From positions 727,658 through 791,657 of the forward strand of contig QVOM02000053.1 of the NCBI GenBank assembly GCA_003586115.2: a stretch of 64,000 bases of DNA, given 5' to 3'. Shown piece by piece: positions 50,301 to 61,336 of the stretch (its first letter is position 1; each line of letters begins with the position of its first letter). The stretch comes from Salvator merianae (Eukaryota > Chordata > Lepidosauria > Squamata > Teiidae). Below the pieces are notes generated by a model. That model had not been told where the DNA came from. It did no database searches and saw only the letters and a program-made list of their open reading frames with translations. Both the position numbers and the translations under genes were made by a program.

Positions 50301-51673
50301 ATTAATCTTCACGCTTTCCACAGGCGTTGTATGACCAGTCAAACTCTGAATAAAATAAAAACAACAACACTGGGTTATCTGAAGAAGGCCTTTTCCAAGT
50401 GAGAAGTTAAAACAATAACTTCACAGGCATTCAGAATAATAATCACACTATAATTCCAGCAAAAGTAGAAATGAGAGTCCTTTATAATTTTCCTTACACA
50501 CTTAACTCAGGGCCTGGTCGCCCCTAGCTGCTAAGGAACGACTGGATGCTCAGTAGACAGGCCCATCCCCATGCCCTGCTGAGTTCCAGAGCACTTCCAG
50601 CTGCAATTAGCTGTGGACACCTAAAATGCAGTCCACAGCTTGACTGGGAGCAGCTAGTGAGCTCCTGGGCAGCACTGTTTGCGCCCTCTTCCAGGTGCGA
50701 TGCTGCACGTGGGTGTGATTGTGCACTGTATCCCAATCACCATGGCAACATCTACTACCTGGGCCTGTACTAGATGCTGCCACGGCTGTTGCCATGGCAA
50801 TCCAGCCTGTCTTGGGTTGGACCATCCGCACTTCAAGTGCTGGTGGTCCAGTTCCAGCTAAAATCTTCCACATTCCTTACCATAATGCAGTTGGGCTTGT
50901 TAACCGACCAGATGTTCACGCGACAGTCATCTCCGCCAGTTGCCAGAAGCCGGCCGGAACTCTTTCCCAGCACGAGGGAAGAAACGTTGCTGCTGTGGGC
51001 AGTAATCTCCTCTGGGGACAGAGCAAAGATACTGCGGGTGTCATTTACTTCTCCGGCATAACGGCACCGCCGCCCAACATACCTGCCTATTCTCCACAGC
51101 TTTCCGGTTGTCATACGAACTGCTTTCCTCACAGAATTTTACCAGGTCCTGCAAGAGTTCCTTTGCCTTTATTTTAAACAAAAGCATGCCTCTGTGTGTG
51201 TGTTACTTCGAAAGATCTTCAGTGCCGGCCTTCCACTTTTGTCAATTAACAAGGGAAAAACTAAACCGGCCACAAAGCTCCCCAGGATTTGCACTAATGC
51301 AAACAAACCTGTTCAGAGCCGTGGATGTGTCACCCTCCTAATTTATGGTTTGCCTGCACTGAATGAGATACTTCTCTTCGGGCGATGACTGCTAAAAGGG
51401 GGTTGGGGGAGAGATCTTAAATGTCTTTGCCTTTAAAAATTATACAAAAACCTGCTACTTCCTCAAAAAGCTCCACAGCTCTTTGCAATAATTAAAGGCA
51501 TCACAACGTAAGCCCCAAACAGCAAACTGCTAGTAACAATGAAAATGATTAACGGTGCCCGGCGCAGGTCTCAGCCCAATTCCCGCACAGAGCAACCCGG
51601 ACGCCCGGGGGCCAGAGCACGGCCTTCGCTTACGCAGCTTCCAAGCTGTCTTGGTGACGACTGCGGCCGCCAT
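38804..51673 (-). CDS. KATNB1: Katanin p80 WD40-containing subunit B1
   Basis: Regulatory subunit of katanin. It targets the p60 ATPase to centrosomes and spindle poles for microtubule severing and is needed for mitosis, cilia and brain development (family knowledge). Nineteen coding exons in transcript order: 51634-51673, 50881-51011, 50228-50345, 49289-49389, 47722-47763, 46498-46581, 46210-46325, 45772-45843, 45369-45519, 44922-45109, 44009-44139, 43746-43796, 43398-43474, 42823-42942, 41247-41396, 40583-40659, 40082-40156, 39701-39817, 38804-38936. All phases match; the total is 657 residues, against 655 in human as I recall it. The start [13 protein letters not shown] matches the family N-terminus. 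Six or so WD40 repeats (about 14-285) are followed by a Ser/Pro-rich linker and the conserved C-terminal p60-binding region. The donor after the 41247-41396 exon is GC, not GT. Confidence 0.97.
41510..41600. mobile_element. Squamate-type retroelement tail with (AAG)n
   Basis: A run of AAG triplets (about 41512-41530) leads into TTTGGTTTTTATACCCCGCT and CTGACTCAAAGCGGCTTACA. This module is dispersed through squamate genomes. It lies in a KATNB1 intron and is one of the stronger pointers to the host group. Confidence 0.6.
44590..44660 (-). mobile_element. CR1-like LINE fragment
   Basis: On the minus strand, TCATAAAATCATGGACC followed by GCAGTCGGAAGGGACCACAG and CACCTAGTC resembles the tail region of CR1-type elements of sauropsids. 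A related piece lies near 30475-30515 on the plus strand (GACCTCAAGGATCCCCTAGT). Confidence 0.4.
45369..51011 (-). other. KATNB1: KATNB1 WD40 propeller exons
   Basis: Eight exons encode the beta-propeller. Typical GH...WD motifs are visible: [13 protein letters not shown] with [21 protein letters not shown] with [21 protein letters not shown] with DHTVKLWD, and [13 protein letters not shown] with SDRTVRFWD. One exon (47722-47763) encodes only 14 residues, [14 protein letters not shown]. The propeller is known to bind dynein/NuMA-type partners and to localise katanin. Confidence 0.95.
50738..50800. promoter_or_regulatory. Two RFX X-box-like palindromes in KATNB1 intron
   Basis: GTTGCCATGGCAA at 50788-50800 contains the perfect palindrome TTGCCATGGCAA, and CACCATGGCAAC lies at 50738-50749. 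Both match the GTTGCCATGGYAAC X-box bound by RFX factors, which control ciliary genes. They lie between the second and third coding exons. Binding is inferred from motif only. Confidence 0.4.
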
Positions 51674-51692
51674 CTCCGAAGATTCCACCTGG
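51674..51692 (-). other. KATNB1: 5'UTR part of KATNB1 exon 2
   Basis: The minus strand shows an acceptor (tcctgtag) just before 51692 and then 19 untranslated bases leading to ATGGCGGCC at 51673. This implies an upstream non-coding exon, probably the one near 54750. Confidence 0.6.
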
Positions 51693-54600
51693 CTACAGGA
51701 CAGCGGTACGGTGTTCTCCCCTTGCGCAGAGTGCCCCTGTCATCCGCACGTGTGGGGCTCAACCCCCAGCTATCGGACTCTAATTTCTGGACAGGCCTGC
51801 CGTGGTCAAGCTGGTGGAGCCCTTGCTTTCAAAGTACATATTACACAGATGCTCCTCCTGTAGCCAGCGGTGTTCCTCTTCCACAGGGGGAGCGAGGGAG
51901 CAGGAGCAGCTGCTAGCGTAATCTAGAAGGAAAAAGACAAACGACGGCTTCAGGCCTGTTATGGAGAAGAACAATCCTCTCCAACAGCATTGGAAATAGA
52001 TTTACTCACACTCAACTTTTTTATCAGAACAGCTGTTCCTCAGATCTGGTAGATGGACAGAAAAATAATATATTCTACAGTGTAAGATCAGCCCCCAAAG
52101 TTACAGAACAACACCGAGTAACACAGTACATACCTGCAACAGACAAACAAAAAACTCTGCTCCTAAAAATCTGTAGAGAAACCCCGAATTTTCGATCTGT
52201 TCTTATGAATGACAATTCTATACTGTCAATGTTCCATGTGCATTTATTTATTTATTGGACTTAACGCCACAGGTTTCAAAAGACTCTGTACAGACTGCAC
52301 GTCATTAACATTATTTTCCTCAAGACTGAACGGTGTTTTACATAGCCCACCCCACCGAACTGGAAGAAATGGGAAGCAATTTGGCAAAATGTCTGTAAGG
52401 AAAGAACCAGAGAGCACAGAAAGCGTTGGGCAACAGAGCTCAAAACAGCTCTCAAAAGGCAGGATCCCACAAAACACGGGGGAAGGCTTTGAAAAGTGCG
52501 CTGCTCCTGCTCTGTCTTCTGAAGAGACACTGTGCACATACGCACTCCCATCTGGAACCGAGGAGAGCAGCAGCATTTCCAGCTGCCTTGCAGCGCCAAC
52601 GCATTGCATCGGATGCAACCATCACTTGGAGGCTTCTTTGCAAATCATGGGGGTGGGGAGCAAATAACTTATCCTTCCACAGGATGTTTTCAGATCACAG
52701 AGAGAAGCTCCAGCACAGTTAGAGAACAAACGCAGACCACACCAGGTATATGCAAATAAATGCATAAACAAGTCAGAAATAACTGCAAGTCAGTCAGGAA
52801 GCCTCTATAAGGAAGCTGATCTCAGCCCTCCAAGGTGACCCAAGACTGCTGTCAGGTTTTTATTGCTGACACAAAAGGGGGAATTTCTGCAAGGGTAGGA
52901 CTTCTGGCTGCCTGGTCAGACAAAAGTCCATCCAACAGCCCCCTCTGGTCTCACTGTGGGTCACTGGGAGGGCTGTAGGGCGTCCCACGTCAATCCATAT
53001 TGCCATAAGTGGGCAATACAGTACAAACAATTTAAATCCCATGACACCGGAAGCGCACCAACGCCCAAGCCACACAAATTCTAGAGCAACCTGGGACTCT
53101 GGGTTCAAGAGAAGAAGGCACAGGGCTGAATCCAGACATTTTTGGCCAAAAGACAAAATGGCAACTTACTAGTTGCTCCAGTAAGAAGAACCCCTCCCCC
53201 AGGAGAACTGGGTCACTTAGCATACGGACCCCCCATGCACAAATAGCTACCTGAATGCCAAGCCAAAACATCACTCTGTGCACAAGGGGATGGTGATAAA
53301 AACTGTAACAGAGGTGGCCAAAGCAACTGCTGAATATCTAACAGCTAGAACGGAATACCTCTGTCAAAGGATCCCCAACGGCTACCACAGCCAGGATATC
53401 CACCAGGCCACGAACCCCAACAAAATCCAGAAGCAACCAAAACTGAAAGAGGAAAAGGCAAAGGGAAAACACTCCTACCCTGCATCCAACAGGTGACTGA
53501 CCACATAAGCAAATGACTAAACAGAGAAAGGATCAAAAGAGTCTTCGAACCAACTACAAAAATTGGCCAGATATAGGAACCAGCCAAAGAGAGACTCGAC
53601 CTCCTCCGTTCCCCAGGCATTTGCAAAATACTGTGCGAATGTGGGCAGCTTTACGCAGGGATGACCACTTGTATTAGAGAGAAAAGGCAAATGTGAAAAC
53701 AACCCAACAGTCATTCGGCAACAGCTATAAGAAGGGTTATAGATGAGACCATCAGTTGCTTCTGAGCCTCTGAAGATGAAAACTGCAGCCATATCTGAAA
53801 GCTTAGCTTCAAAGCAGAACTATGGATCAGAGCATAACAACCCCAAAACTGTGACCAAGATGAAAACTGGCTGAGGAAGCCCCTCTATTCTCCTAACTTA
53901 AAAAAAACCCCTGAGGTTGTGGGCAGAGTATCACCTTCTCTGTTTGGGAACCCATAACAGCTCCTAATAGTCAGTAAATATAGTCCTACCCTGTGTTTCA
54001 GATAAAGAATGCATGGCAGCCTTCTTAGTCATGGCCCGAACACCGAACTGTCCTCCCTCCTGAGCTGTGTCAGGCACCATTGCTCTGTGCCTTTCACTGC
54101 CTGGATAACTCACCCTTTGGTTACTATGCTCTGTCGTTATCCTGTTGGTCTGTGGTTTTGAGGAGGTTAAAACTTGGGGGGGGGGGTATCGCTCTTATGG
54201 TGTTTTGCGTGCTTCAAATGAGCAGGGTGGCGAACGGGTTCCCCACTCCATCTGCGTCTCTTTTCTCACCCGCCTCGAATACAGGTGAGTGGAACAGATA
54301 AAGGAGGAATAAATGAACCGCTCATGATTTTCTGGGCCGGGGACTTGATCCCAGCAAGGTAAAAATCCGTCCCACAGCCGCCGCCCCCCCCCCCGNNNNN
54401 NNNNNNNNNNNNNNNNNNNNNNNNNNNNNNNNNNNNNNNNNNNNNNNNNNNNNNNNNNNNNNNNNNNNNNNNNNNNNNNNNNNNNNNNNNNNNNNNNNNN
54501 NNNNNNNNNNNNNNNNNNNNNNNNNNNNNNNNNNNNNNNNNNNNNNNNNNNNNNNNNNNNNNNNNNNNNNNNNNNNNNNNNNNNNNNNNNNNNNNNNNNN

Positions 54601-54749
54601 NNNNNNNNNNNNNNNNNNNNNNNNNNNNNNNNNNNNNNNNNNNNNNNNNNNNNNNNNNNNNNNNNNNNNNACCCCCACCCCGGGGCCCAGGCCGGCCTCA
54701 GACCCGGCTTCTCTCCGTTCGCTCGGCTCCGCCGCCGTGGCCGCCTTAC
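51693..54749 (-). other. KATNB1: KATNB1 intron 1
   Basis: About 3 kb between the inferred non-coding exon and the start-codon exon. It includes the assembly gap at 54396-54670 and GC-rich flanks. I saw no second gene in it; the many short open frames overlap on both strands. Confidence 0.55.
54396..54670. other. Assembly gap (275 N)
   Basis: A run of unknown bases is flanked by C-rich sequence on both sides. This is typical of a GC-rich promoter-proximal region that failed to assemble. Confidence 1.
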
Positions 54750-55130
54750 CCGGCGCCTCCTCGGGATGTGCGGCCCCGCCGGCAGCTCCGGGGCGCCAGA
54801 CCCGCTCCCATCCCCCACTCTGATTGGCTGCTGCTTGACAACGGGGACCCTGACAACAAACCTCGCGCCCGGCCCCGCCCCTTCCGCCGCCTGGCCAATC
54901 GTGTCCGCCTTTCTCCTTCTTTGTGGCTGGCCAATGAGACGGAGGCCTCTCCCCGCCGGACACATCGTCATTTTTAGGGGCCTCCGCCTCCGTTCGAGTT
55001 GTCCAATCAGACTGTAGCTCATTCGAAACGTTATCAGCGAGCGGCGGACTTCGCTTCGACCATGACTCGCTAGAGAGACTAAGGGTAGAGGAGCGAGGGG
55101 CGGGGACCGTTAAGATCTTCAAGGGATGTC
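54671..55130. promoter_or_regulatory. CpG-island promoter with four CCAAT boxes (KATNB1, possibly shared with SS18L2)
   Basis: CCAAT boxes are centred at 54825 (reverse), 54897, 54933 and 55005 (forward). A GGCCCCGCCC Sp1-type box lies at 54871-54880 and a GGGGCGGGG box near 55097-55106. KATNB1 points left and SS18L2 points right, so the region may work in both directions. The centre-to-centre spacings are 72, 36 and 72 bases. Confidence 0.65.
54750..54820 (-). other. KATNB1: Probable KATNB1 non-coding first exon (5' end approximate)
   Basis: The minus strand shows a splice donor CGCCGG followed by gtaagg, with the exon ending at 54750. It sits directly below a cluster of CCAAT boxes. The start coordinate is a guess from the nearest CCAAT box. 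Confidence 0.5.
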
Positions 55131-55159
55131 CTGCTGCAGGCACCGTGAATTGCTGAATG

Positions 55160-55430
55160 GATGGCTACCTATAGTCAGACCTTCTCCGTAGTGGCACCCA
55201 CCCTCTGGAATAGTCTCTCCTCTGATATCCTTAGGGCACCACACTCTGTTTTTTCAGGCATCGACTGGGTGCCTGTTGACCCAGGCCTTTTCAGGGTGAA
55301 TGTTTGTTGGTTTCCCCCATCCTTGAGTTTTAATCATGTATTTATATCAACGTTATTATTTTACCTGTTTTTATTATTTGTAAGCTTTTCGAGATTATAT
55401 CTTAAAGAAATAAACAATAAATCACAGGCG
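55160..55430 (+). mobile_element. LINE C-terminus/3' end fragment between promoter and SS18L2
   Basis: The forward frame reads TFSVVAPTLWNSL, the hallmark end of an L2/CR1-type reverse-transcriptase protein. It is followed by a T-rich tail and AATAAACAATAAA near 55410. It is decayed and sits between the KATNB1 CpG island and the SS18L2 start region. Confidence 0.6.
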
Positions 55431-55545
55431 CTCCGGTCCAAAGCGGAAGACTCCGTCTCGTGGGCGACTCTAACTCTTCTTATCTTTGTCGTGCTGGGGC
55501 CTGCGCCCGGCCTGGCCTCTTTCTCCCAGCATCCCTTGCTCCGCG

Positions 55546-55553
55546 GCCATCTT
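55546..55553. promoter_or_regulatory. SS18L2: YY1-like motif upstream of SS18L2
   Basis: GGCCATCTT (AAGATGGCC on the other strand) lies about 60 bases before the SS18L2 ATG, within GC-rich DNA. This is a typical position for YY1 near the start of TATA-less housekeeping genes. A CTCCCAGCATCCC segment just upstream resembles part of a ZNF143/SBS site. Confidence 0.4.
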
Positions 55554-55611
55554 CGGGAAGCCGCTGCTGCCGCCCTGGAGGCAGAGGGGCCGCGTCGTCC
55601 GCCCCGCCGCC

Positions 55612-57161
55612 ATGTCCGTGGTCTTCGTGCCGGAGAAGCTGCGGGGCAAAGCGGAGGTGAATCAGGAGACGCTGCGGCGGGTGAGCAGCACCAAAGGGCT
55701 GGGCGGGGGGAGAGGAGAGAAGAGGGAGAAGCCGCTGGCGGGGAGAAAGATGAGCGGTCCCTCTCCGCTCTTATTTGTTTGTCCCTCCTACGTGGCGCCA
55801 TGTTAGGGGTCGTCCGAGGCGGGTCCCTCTATTTCCTTTCTGAGCATCTATGGTAGCTTTAGCGAATCCCGCGCCTTGGTCGATGGGGAACCGGAAGTGC
55901 GTTATTACCAGCAGCAGCAGTCTGTTCTTTCACCAGCTCGTAACCCTTGGGCGCTTCCGTGCGCTCGCTGGACAGCCCCAGCAGGCTTTTCCTAGAGGGG
56001 AAGCCGTCCGGAGGATTCCAGAGCTCCAAGCTGTTCCTCGACCCGGTTTCATTAGCAAGCAGCGTGACTTGCTCTTCTTGTCACTTTCAGCTGCTGGAAG
56101 AAAACGACCAGCTGATTCGGTGCATCGTGGAGTACCAGAACAAAGGACGGGCGGCGGAGTGCGTGCAGTGAGTCCCAGCGCCTCGCCCCTTCGCTCCGGG
56201 CCCTCGGCAGAAGTCGCCTGAGCCTCGCAACCCCAGGCGGGGAGAGGCTGGCTGCTGGGCCAGGTGTCCCTGGGGGCACGGAAGAGGAGCCCGGGGAACG
56301 ACCCGCCACCTTGGGGCTTCAGCATCCTTCCACGCAATTCCTGCGCTAGGACAGACTTGCTCATGGCACTCAGGTCCCCTTTCCTCCGCCCCCCCCCCAT
56401 TCTGCTGCCCGCAGCTCTGCAGAGTGGGATATGGTGAGAGGCAGGAACTAGTTTATGGACACCCAGACCTGATGAGGCATTCAGCCCAGAGACCCCCAGA
56501 CTCTGGCCCTGCCCTGTCGCCCTCTGCCGTGCAGGGCAGCTTTAAGGTCCTCGCTGGAGAGACACGGTTACTTCAGATCACATCAGTGTAGCGAAACAGC
56601 TTGGGTCTACCTGTAGTGTGCATCTTTGCTAAGGTTTCTCTATTACCCGATTATCATCAGGGTGATGAACAACAACAACAACAACAACAGAACCTAAAGC
56701 ATCAAGTGCATTTTGTTACTTGTTTTATATAGTAGTTCTTTTCTTGTACACTGCCCTGCAACTACATTATTGGGCAGAACAAAAATCCAGATAAACCAGG
56801 ATTTGAAAAATGCTCATCTTAATCTTCCATGGAGAATTTAGAAATACATTAATATCATTGGAAGGAAAACACTAGCTTTCCTTCTGAAATGTTCCTCTTG
56901 TAAAAGATTTAGATTCTAACATCAGTTTCAGCAACTGGAGAAATCCTGTCAGTTCCTGCTTCTTACTGGACTTTTATACCACCATAGCCTCAGAATCCCA
57001 GGGAAGAAGGTAAAAGAGTATAAAGCTAGAATCCTTGCTAGCAAAAAAAACTCTTCTGTCTTTTCTTCTCCAGGCATCAGCACACACTGCACAGAAACCT
57101 GATTTATTTAGCAACTATTGCAGACGCGTCACCGGAAGCAGCCAAGGCCGTGCCAGAGTGA
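55612..57161 (+). CDS. SS18L2: SS18-like protein 2 (SSXT-domain small protein)
   Basis: A small homologue of the N-terminal SNH/SSXT domain of SS18, a subunit of BAF chromatin remodellers. The role of SS18L2 itself is poorly known. Three coding exons: 55612-55680, 56091-56167, 57074-57161. Phases match and the total is 77 residues, the same length as human SS18L2. The sequence runs MSVVFVPEKLRGKAEVNQET at the start, then LLEENDQLIRCIVEYQNKGR, then HRNLIYLATIADASPEAAKA and a TGA stop. The second donor is CA followed by gtgagtcc. Only the extreme C-terminus diverges from my memory of the human protein. The ATG has a good context (CCGCCATGTC). Retained introns show it is not a retrocopy. Confidence 0.96.
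56668..56689. repeat. (CAA)n microsatellite
   Basis: Seven CAA units in SS18L2 intron 2. Confidence 0.9.
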
Positions 57162-57975
57162 TGGTGTCTTACTCAGCACGTTTGCGTGTCTCTGAGGGAA
57201 CCGGAGTGTCACGGTGCTTCTTCGGAGGGTGCCTGGAAGTCGTTCCTCACCAGTGGAAGACCAGCTCAGCCGTGATCCATTAAGAACAAGCCTGGTTTTA
57301 GTTTTCTTGTTCAGCTAGAAAACGGCATTTTCTTTGTTCCTGTTTTCCACACAGGAGGAGAAATGACACAGTGTATGTCGTGTTCACAACTGCAAGTCCT
57401 CCAGTGGCTCCTGAACAACAACTCCCAGGAAGGCTGGGACCAGCATGGAATGCTGGGAGTTGTAGTTCAGGAATATCTGGAGGGCAACAGTTGAGCACGC
57501 CTGAGCTGCAATGTCATTGTACTTGGAGTAAATTCTGCCTAAAGAGGCAAGGTTCAGGGGGTTTAGGCACTTGTCCCTTCTCTTACACGGTGGCTTGATT
57601 CCAAGGAAACCAAGCTATAGCCCAAGACTTGCCTTGTCCAAGGAATTGCTGCCTGTGCAGTTAGTGAGACCTCAGGGCCTGCGCAAGTCAGTGGAACTTT
57701 GAACAGGTTTTCCCAGCCCTCAGATTTTCATAGGTGGCACTGCTGTGAGCAGCGCAGTTTCTGTCTCAGAGCAAGAACTGAAGTCCAGAATGGGGTTCTG
57801 AACTGTACGCGTAGTTGTCTCGTATCATGTGGCAACATCACGTTGTAGTCCAGTGGTTTAGTAACGTTTGCAAAAGAGCAATTGATTATATTTCCGCCTA
57901 TCTGTATTGGACAATACTGAGATGGAGGATGGAGCCTTTTGGAACATCCAATAAAGGGCAAGCTGCTAGCAAACA
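57162..57975 (+). other. SS18L2: SS18L2 3'UTR with polyadenylation signal
   Basis: AATAAA is at 57950-57955. The inferred 3'UTR includes a dispersed, partly palindromic repeat at about 57395-57490, where ACAACTCCCAGGAAGGCTGG is mirrored by AATGCTGGGAGTTGTAGTTC. That module recurs near 20034 and 47485 and is typical of reptile interspersed repeats. Confidence 0.6.
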
Positions 57976-59200
57976 TGTTCTGTGTTCTTGTATTTACTTC
58001 TCATCGGAAGAGGGCAGTGCTGGGCTTCGAGCGTTAGTCTAATGCACATTTCCCTGGTCTGATCATCAGCGATCTCCAACTGGCTGCTTACGGGGCTCCG
58101 CTGCTGTGTTTCAGCTCCCAGGTATTTCCATGACATCATTATTTTCCCTCCCCTGCTGACCAAAAAAATAATATTCTCAGCGAGCGGAAAGAACTGCAGT
58201 TTCTAGAAATGCCCCATGCATTAAGGCTCAGCAGACAGTTAAGGGAAAGTCCGTTTGGAATACCTAAAGCAGCAGCACGTCCCACAGGGAGCTCCCGCCA
58301 CCGTCAGAAGCCGAAGCAGCGGGGGCCGGTGAGGTTCCCCGGGCAGTGGGGTGGCCTCCCCTCCGAGGTGTGTCAAGCGCTGCCGTGGAGACTCCCAGGC
58401 GGGTGGCAAAGACGCACTTCCGAGGAAGAGACGTTTCTCCTGCTCCCTGGACTACACTGTTTGTGTTTAGGATTTTGCTCTTCCAGGGAGGATACAAATG
58501 TAAATGAATGAATGAACAGGTAATGGTTTCCCTATAGCTGCCCAGAGGGATTTCCCCTGCTCCCAGAACTCTACAGAGAGTTCTTGATTTGCATCCAAGG
58601 TTTTCCTGTTACAAGGAGCTTTTTACAGTCCCGTGTGTCTCACCTGCTCTCCCAGGCAGGCACAACGGGGACTTTGGTCTGAATCACTGGCTGGCCCCAG
58701 TCGGAGGAGGGTGCTTCGGAAGTGCCGTTCTTGGTGCGTGCGCAAAGGCCAGTGCCAGGTATTCTGGACCAAAACAAGGCGATTTGGCTGAGCTGCTTTC
58801 AAAGCCCTTTGCTGCATCCAATCATGCATTCTAACCTTTTCCCCACTCCTGGTGTAAAACAAACTCCTTCTTTCTACCAAGGCTGAGTCTTAAAACACCC
58901 CTGTATTAGGCCTGCAACTGGGAAACTGGACACTGAATGGGCCCTCCAGAGGTCCTGAAGCCACCCTGTGGACCTAGATTCCCAAGTACAAGCCCCCCTC
59001 CATTCAGAGGAACAGCGTCTTCCTTCCAGCCACTCTGGTTGTGGTTTGTCCTGTGCGCGGAGCAACCCAAGGACCTGAAGTGCGATGTGTGTGTTTTGAA
59101 TCTGGATGACCGCAATGTCTGGGTACATGAAGAAAAGCTCCCCTGAAGTTCACTTGCACGTGGATGATGCTCCATGTGCTTCCACAGAAACCTGATTTTT
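57976..59200. other. Intergenic, no gene seen
   Basis: This lies between the SS18L2 polyadenylation site and the probable end of the GARRE1 transcript. No coding pattern is recognised. Confidence 0.45.
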
Positions 59201-59229
59201 AAGAAGATATAACCTATTATTAAAGGTAT

Positions 59230-61336
59230 ATCTTTAATAAAGCAAATAGGGCTGTTTTTACTTACAGCAGCTTTAAAATTAAAATACAAAACATACAGTT
59301 CCAGTTCCAAAGCATTAGCTACTCACAGAAGAACTGCAATAAGGATCAGTCAAACTAAGCACCAAACCCCTTGCACCCGGCAGTGTGAAAATATTCTATG
59401 GCAAGATTTAGTTGCCAAGCGCAAACCAGTTGAGAAAGTTACCAGTGTTCGGAATACTTGGAAGCCGAGGATGATGTAGCACCTACTAGACAGACACCGA
59501 CGCCACCTGCGTCTCCGCTCCTCGCGCCAGGTTTAGAAACCGCCCATCTTTGCGTTCAGCCACACAGCCGCGACAGCCGCTTGGAGGGGCTACGGGGGGC
59601 GTCAGCACCACAATTGCCTGCACTTTGACCTGAAATCGTTGTGGCATAGAACAGCAAGAGCTTTCAGGGGCCAGGAGAAGCTTTTAACAGCGTACTTGAA
59701 GAAACGCAAAACCACTTGTTAAATTCACCAACGTTTTAGCAGAAGGTACGGAACATTAACATTTTACAGACAGAAGCCACACTGATTGTGCAAAGCACAT
59801 GACTAAAATTATGCACAGCAAACAACTCTGTAAACATGGTAAGGATGGGATTTCTCAGGGCACAAGGTGACAATATCATAAATACAGCAACATTGGCATC
59901 TTCAACCGGCACAAACAGTCACATTCTGGGCCCGCTGAGGGGAGCCCACGGCGTCTCACAAGCAGAAGGCAGGGGGGGGGGACACCTCCACTTCACCCAC
60001 CCCGACGTTTAGTGTTGTAGTTTTATTTTTATATATATATATATATTTATATTTTATATATAATTTGGTATTTTAATATATACATGTACTTAGTTTGTAG
60101 AAAATGGGAACTTAAATGTGCTTTTATCTTCATCAAAAAACTATATGCATTTATAACTAATAACCCATTTTACTTGTCAATGTATTAGAATGATATGATT
60201 TAAGAAAATATAAAAATAATATTAATACTGTCAAAAACCTTTATACCAGAAAATATTGTGGTTTATAATTACTCTTTCAAAGATGAAATATGAAAATTTA
60301 AATAGTTTTTTATAAAGACTTCTCTGACCTCAATTAATATACAATGGGATAACTATACATATTTACTTTTTTTCTTTCAATTTAAGCACCAGTCATTTCC
60401 CCGGATCCACTTTGGTTGGAAGATATTTTCTAATTCCACAGGTTCACTTATTTAATGGCACATATTGACTGAAAGTAGTTCCTTTAACCCTTAGCACTAC
60501 AAAAAAATAGTGTTTTCAAGTCCTCTCTCTTCTGAGCCAGCTCATGTTTTCCCAGGCTATGTCTAGCACTGAAATAAGACCTTAAATATTTCCAAGTAGT
60601 CCTAACTATTCTTTCATACACTTAAGGAGCACTGCATGGATAATGCCTTTGGCCAAATGTAAAGTATCAAATTCCATAGTGAAATGTAGTGTCGAGCCAC
60701 AGATAAGCCCAATCCACCAAAAATTGCCTTACGGACCTTGAAGCCCTGGTGAACTGGGCCCACTGATTAGTGATGTCACAAGTTCCTGGCTATTTTTTTA
60801 ATGGAGAAAATAGCTGGAAATAATCTTTGCAGGGCTTCTTCTCTTCTTTTTTTTTTAAAAACACCACCGCTGTGACAGAAGTCTTGCATGGCACATCACA
60901 ACTGATGCATTATAAAAGCTGCCATGGCCTATGTAAGTGAAGATTCATATCTCGTCAATTAGAAATCTAAACAAAATGAGTGCTGAGCAAAACTGCTAGA
61001 TTTGCTTAAAAATACTCAAATTTGTTTTTGCAAGAAATGGTAACTAGAAATCTATATGAAAAAATAGCTGCTATAAAATACAGTGTTTTCTGGGACTCTA
61101 CCACAGCCGTCCGCCTGCCCCTAAAGCATCACAGTCGAGGGCCGTCGTGGTCACACACCAGACACCTTGGCACCATTTGCTCAGCACTGCAAAGAGAATA
61201 GCCGCTAGAAGCCGTCACTCCACAGAACAACCAGAAGACAGCAACCACTGCACAACCGTAAAACAAAGCAAACGCCCGCCCCGCCCCGCCTGCCGGCCCT
61301 TTGGTCCTCCGCTGACTCCCTCGAGAGACAAAGCCC
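59230..61336 (-). other. GARRE1: Probable GARRE1 3'UTR
   Basis: About 2 kb follows the GARRE1 stop codon on the minus strand. The portion at about 60000-61080 is strikingly AT-rich and free of recognisable repeats in an otherwise GC-rich window, as expected of a long conserved 3'UTR. A minus-strand ATTAAA near 59234 could be the end signal. The exact end is uncertain. Confidence 0.5.

Noticed and set aside
55612..57161. SS18L2 as a processed pseudogene inserted next to KATNB1
   Set aside because: It keeps two introns with correct splice phases, an intact 77-residue frame and its own polyadenylation signal.
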